Origin: an uncultured Acidobacteriaceae bacterium
GTDB lineage: Bacteria; Acidobacteriota; Terriglobia; Terriglobales; Acidobacteriaceae
DNA: 64,000 bases
Direction: 5' to 3'
Assembly (NCBI GenBank): GCA_903849645.1
Contig: CAINJJ010000046.1
Location: forward strand, 98,412 to 162,411
Shown: positions 60,748 through 64,000 of the stretch, in pieces
How the letters are laid out: each line of letters starts with the position of its first letter
Numbering within the stretch: position 1 is the stretch's first letter
Translations under genes and position numbers: made by a program
The notes under the pieces: generated by a model
Seen by the model: only the letters and a program-made list of their open reading frames with translations
Told to the model about the DNA's origin: nothing
The model's database searches: none

Positions 60748-62853
60748 ATGTCTGACTTTATCCTGGAAATTGGCCTCGATGAAATCCCCGCCCGCATGAT
60801 TGCCCAGGCGGAGGCCGAACTCGGCCGCCGCGTCACGGACCTGCTCACCCGCGAGCGCCTCCTCGCCCCCGGCGCAAAGGTCACCACCTACTCCACGCCC
60901 CGCCGCCTCGCCGTCCTCGCCGACGGCCTCCTCCCCGGCCAGGACGACACCGAGGAGCAGCTCACCGGCCCCTCCTGGAAGGTCGCCTTCAAGGACGGCG
61001 CGCCCACGGCCGCCGCCGAGGCCTTCGCCAAAAAGGCCGGCGTCCCCGTCGCCGCCCTCCAAAAGGTCACCAACCCCAAGGGCGAGTACGTCGGCGCATC
61101 CGTCAGCCGTCCCGGCCGCTCCGCCGCCGACCTCCTCGCCGCCGACCTGCCCAGGGAGGTCCTCGCCCTTTACTGGGCCAAGAACATGTACTGGCGCGTC
61201 GGCAAACCCGAGCGCTTCGTCCGTCCCGTCCGTTGGGTCGTCGCCCTGCTTGACTCCGCCGTCGTCCCTGTCGAAATAGCCGGCATCGCCGCGGGCAACC
61301 TGAGCCGCGGCCATCGCATCCTCCACGGAGAAGCCCCAGTAGTCATCGACACGCCCAAAGCCTACCCCGAAACCCTCCGCAAGGCCTACGCAATCGTCGA
61401 TGTCGCCGAGCGGCGCAACATCATCCGCAAGGCCCTCGACAAGGCCACTCGCACCGTCCCCGGCGCGCGCTGGCGCGAAGACGAACCCCTCATCGAGACC
61501 GTGGTCCACCTCACCGAGTGGCCTTCCGCCCTGCTCGGCAACTTCGAGCCCGAATACCTCGCCCTGCCCGAGGAAGTCCTCGTCACCGTCATGCGCGACC
61601 ACCAGAAGTACTTCGCTGTCGAGGGCCCCGACGGCAAGCTCCTGCCACACTTCCTCACCGTCCTCAACATCGAGGTCGATGAGGAAGGCAAAGCCACCAT
61701 CCAGCACGGCAACCAGAAGGTCCTCCGCGCCCGCTTCAAAGACGCCCGCTTCTTCTGGGAAGTGGATCAGAAGACGCCCCTTGCCGCCCGCGTGGAAAGC
61801 CTCAAGAAGGTCACTTTCTTCAGGCCTCCCGCGAAGGATGCCGAGCCGTGGAGCTACGCCTGGAAGACTGAGCAGAACCGCTTGGTTGTCTCCTCGCTTG
61901 CCGCACATGTAAAGGCCAAAGAAGTCGCCTTCGACGAGGCTGCCCTCCTCAAGGCCACCGAACTCGCCAAGACTGACCTCACCGCCGAACTCGTCAAGGA
62001 GTTCACCGAGCTTCAAGGAATCATCGGCAGCCTCTACGCCGAGGCCCAGGGACTCGGCGCAACCGTCGGCAGGGCCATCTACTCCCAGTACACCCCCGCC
62101 TCCACCGACGACGCCATCCCGCCCACCGTCGAAGGCCAACTCCTCGGCCTAGCCGACCGCATCCACACCATCGTCGCCATGTTCGGCATCGGCATGGAGC
62201 CCACCGGCTCCAAGGACCCTTTCGCCCTGCGCCGCGCCGCCAACGCCATCGTCAAAATCCTCGCAGAGTCGGAACTTCCTCTCTCTCTCAGCGACGTTGT
62301 CGAAGCGACGGCGACCCTAGACACCAAGGCGACGGACTCCGCCAAAGCCTTCCTCCACGAGCGCCTCAGCTTCTACCTCAAGGATGTCCGCGGCTTCGCC
62401 TATGACGTGGTCTCGGCCGTCCTCGCCGCGGGTTCCGACGACGTGCGCGACGCCATCGCCCGCGCCGAAGCCCTCACCGCAGCCCGCCAGTCCGCCGACT
62501 TCGCCGCCATCTCCGCCGCCTTCAAGCGCATCAAGAACATCCTTCACCAGGCCCGGGAGAAGGGGTTTGCCATCGAAGCCGCCCCCGCGGTCACGCTGTC
62601 GCCGGAGGCCGCGCAGCTCGCCGCCGCCTCCGCTGCTCTCGCTCCCCAGGTGGCCACGCTTCGCCAGAGCCGCGCCTACGGCGATGCCCTGGCCCTCATC
62701 GCCACCCTGCGCCCCGCCGTTGACGCATTCTTTGACAAGGTCATGGTCCTCGACCCCGACCCGGCAATCCGCGGAGCAAACCTGGCGCTCATCGACCAGG
62801 TCCTCCGCGGCTTCTCCGGCATCGCCGACTTCAGCGAGATCGTTACCGGTTAA
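60748..62853 (+). CDS. glyS: Glycyl-tRNA synthetase beta subunit
   Basis: 701 residues. It starts MSDFILEIGLDEIPARMI, the usual opening of GlyS. LYWAKNMYWRVGKPERFVRPVRWVVALL, HRILHGE and TVMRDHQKYFAV are conserved in the beta subunit; the C-terminal HD-like and anticodon-binding regions (LADRIHTIVAMFGIG, AFALRRAANAIVKIL-type segment) are complete. It recognises tRNA-Gly. It starts 120 bases after glyQ. Confidence 0.96.
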   Translation: MSDFILEIGLDEIPARMIAQAEAELGRRVTDLLTRERLLAPGAKVTTYSTPRRLAVLADGLLPGQDDTEEQLTGPSWKVAFKDGAPTAAAEAFAKKAGVPVAALQKVTNPKGEYVGASVSRPGRSAADLLAADLPREVLALYWAKNMYWRVGKPERFVRPVRWVVALLDSAVVPVEIAGIAAGNLSRGHRILHGEAPVVIDTPKAYPETLRKAYAIVDVAERRNIIRKALDKATRTVPGARWREDEPLIETVVHLTEWPSALLGNFEPEYLALPEEVLVTVMRDHQKYFAVEGPDGKLLPHFLTVLNIEVDEEGKATIQHGNQKVLRARFKDARFFWEVDQKTPLAARVESLKKVTFFRPPAKDAEPWSYAWKTEQNRLVVSSLAAHVKAKEVAFDEAALLKATELAKTDLTAELVKEFTELQGIIGSLYAEAQGLGATVGRAIYSQYTPASTDDAIPPTVEGQLLGLADRIHTIVAMFGIGMEPTGSKDPFALRRAANAIVKILAESELPLSLSDVVEATATLDTKATDSAKAFLHERLSFYLKDVRGFAYDVVSAVLAAGSDDVRDAIARAEALTAARQSADFAAISAAFKRIKNILHQAREKGFAIEAAPAVTLSPEAAQLAAASAALAPQVATLRQSRAYGDALALIATLRPAVDAFFDKVMVLDPDPAIRGANLALIDQVLRGFSGIADFSEIVTG

Positions 62854-62964
62854 GCCACTCAGTCGGCAACCATCCCCCCAGAACATGCAGCGCCGGCCAC
62901 CAAGTCGGCGCTTGCCTCTGCAGCCGCCCACTTTGCCCTGCATCTTCCCGCCCACTCCGCCGTC

Positions 62965-62970
62965 TACAAT
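62965..62970 (+). promoter_or_regulatory. -10-like TACAAT before the 62979 gene
   Basis: TACAAT ends 8 bases before the ATG at 62979, as in two other genes of this window. No -35 consensus is visible at 17 bases. Confidence 0.35.
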
Positions 62971-62978
62971 CGATAGAG

Positions 62979-63605
62979 ATGTCCGACACGCTTTATCTGA
63001 GCCTCTGGTACCCCAACCTTCGCCTTGCCGCGCTTCCTGACAAGCTGGTGGAGGTGCTTGGCGCCTTTGCCGCGCACGGCGGCGAGTCTCGCGTCTACTC
63101 CGTGACCGTGTGGCCCGTCAGTTGGAGCGAGACTCCCATCTTCCAGCAGGTCTATGGCCGGCAGGCCGGCGCTGGTGGGCAGACAGGCGCAGAGCCGCGT
63201 TTCGCGGTCGAAGAGGCCCTCGAATCTCTCCATGAGGACTACGCCTACGAGTTTCAGATTGGCTGGAACCTCTGGGAACTCGACACCGCCACCGGGCTTG
63301 ATCCCCGCTGGGTGCGCGCCCCGCGGCTGGTCCGCGTCACCGGCTTCGGCCCCCTGTTCGATGAGGGCGCCTACGAGGCCGACGGCCACATCCGCATCGA
63401 TTTCGGCTCCGACACGCCCTTTCTTGAAGAAGACCTGGAACTGGACCCGGAGGGCGCAGGCCACGTGGCGGAAAACATCGTCCAGCTCGTGGCCCTGGCC
63501 TCTGCCGTGGAAAAGGCCTCGGGCGCCACGGCCCGCCTGCTGTGGAGCGAGTTGGGCGAGAGCCTGGCCCAGCGCCTGGCCGCGCGCCTCGGAGTGAGGA
63601 ACTAG
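62979..63605 (+). CDS. Conserved-looking hypothetical protein
   Basis: 208 residues, soluble and acidic, with no signal peptide. It begins MSDTLYLSLWYPNLRLAALPDKLVEVL and contains FQIGWNLWELD and WVRAPRLVRVTGFGPLFDEG, then an acidic strand HIRIDFGSDTPFLEEDLEL. No catalytic or binding motif is recognised. It lies 3 bases before the LptC-like gene, suggesting a shared transcript and perhaps a role linked to envelope or polymer export, but that is only context. Confidence 0.6.
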   Translation: MSDTLYLSLWYPNLRLAALPDKLVEVLGAFAAHGGESRVYSVTVWPVSWSETPIFQQVYGRQAGAGGQTGAEPRFAVEEALESLHEDYAYEFQIGWNLWELDTATGLDPRWVRAPRLVRVTGFGPLFDEGAYEADGHIRIDFGSDTPFLEEDLELDPEGAGHVAENIVQLVALASAVEKASGATARLLWSELGESLAQRLAARLGVRN

Positions 63606-63608
63606 CCG

Positions 63609-64000
63609 GTGCGACTCACCATCGAGCGAATGCGGACCATGGTCCTCGCCGCCGGACTCCTCCTCGTGCTCTCGCTGGTAGCCTTCCTGGTCATTGGCAA
63701 ATTCAAGAACCCCTTCAAGCTCCCCGGCCTTCCCAAGCGCCTGGGCATCGAGATCCAGCAGGAAGCCAACGGCGTCACCTATACTCAGGCCCACGGCGGG
63801 CACACCCTCTTCAAGATTCACGCATCCAAAGTGGTGCAGCTCAAGCAGGGCAATGCCACCCTCCACGACGTGCGCATCGAGCTTTACGGCGCCGATGGCA
63901 GCCGCGTGGACCGCATCGAGGGCAGCGAGTTCGAGTATGACCAGAAGGCGGGCACGGCCAAGGCCGCAGGCCAGGTGGAGATCACCGTCATGCGGCCCGG
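63609..64000 (+). CDS. LptC-like periplasmic lipopolysaccharide-export protein (3' partial)
   Basis: Begins with GTG at 63609 and runs off the end of the window (130 codons visible). The N-terminus has one membrane helix (MVLAAGLLLVLSLVAFLVIGKF, positively charged before it). The periplasmic part has alternating strands: GVTYTQAHGGHTLFKIHASKVVQLKQGNATLHDVRIELYG and VDRIEGSEFEYDQKAGTAKAAGQVEIT. The GxxxY(D/N)xxxxxxxAxGxVE(I/V) pattern is that of LptC/OstA-like beta-jellyrolls, which pass LPS across the periplasm. The rest of the gene is needed to separate LptC from an LptA-fused form. Confidence 0.65.
   Translation, partial: MRLTIERMRTMVLAAGLLLVLSLVAFLVIGKFKNPFKLPGLPKRLGIEIQQEANGVTYTQAHGGHTLFKIHASKVVQLKQGNATLHDVRIELYGADGSRVDRIEGSEFEYDQKAGTAKAAGQVEITVMRP

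Overview
The window is GC-rich chromosomal DNA from a Gram-negative, aerobic, polysaccharide-degrading bacterium, most likely an acidobacterium of the Terriglobia/Acidobacteriaceae type. The supporting evidence is a secreted VWFA protein of the acidobacterial type, an Oar-like TonB-dependent receptor with an N-terminal carboxypeptidase-regulatory domain, beta-helix proteins with choice-of-anchor domains, a BamA/TamA-SurA-like-TamB envelope operon, split glycyl-tRNA synthetase (GlyQ/GlyS) and several glycoside hydrolases of plant-polymer families. No rRNA, tRNA or CRISPR array was recognised. All assignments come from reading the sequence; no database search was run.

Layout. 1-4.9 kb: the 3' part of a large secreted beta-helix protein, then three small exported proteins. 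5.1-6.3 kb: a degenerate tyrosine integrase. 6.4-12.5 kb (minus): a TonB-dependent receptor upstream of a GH116 glycosidase, separated by a terminator. 12.8-19.6 kb (plus): a GT39-like membrane glycosyltransferase, a divergent membrane pyrophosphatase and a DUF3857/transglutaminase-fold protein that has lost its catalytic residues. 19.6-22.6 kb: a GNAT acetyltransferase (minus) and catalase-peroxidase KatG (plus).

22.6-34.2 kb is a divergent sugar-utilisation locus. The minus arm encodes a GH9 glucanase, a sodium:solute symporter and a DUF4380 epimerase-like protein. The plus arm encodes a GH94 disaccharide phosphorylase, an aldo/keto reductase, a LarA-type nickel racemase homologue and a GH79 glucuronidase-like hydrolase. 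Together they suggest extracellular glucan cleavage, uptake, phosphorolysis and handling of uronic or aldonic acids.

34.4-40.1 kb: oligopeptidase B, a TPM-domain protein with LemA, a medium-chain reductase and a triple-BON periplasmic protein. 40.2-48.5 kb (minus): a tightly overlapping operon of a seven-POTRA BamA/TamA-like protein, a SurA-like chaperone and TamB. It diverges from an ECF sigma factor/anti-sigma pair and is followed by lon. 52.7-56.9 kb: an unrecognised protein, a MoaD-MoaE fusion overlapping a VWFA protein, an Hfq-like protein overlapping an inositol monophosphatase, and a ferredoxin. 57.0-57.8 kb (minus): a VapBC-type toxin-antitoxin pair whose promoter is threaded by four 19-bp-spaced repeats, the clearest regulatory structure in the window. 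57.9-64 kb: recO, an orphan antitoxin-like gene, a membrane protein, glyQ, glyS, an unknown protein and the start of an LptC-like gene.
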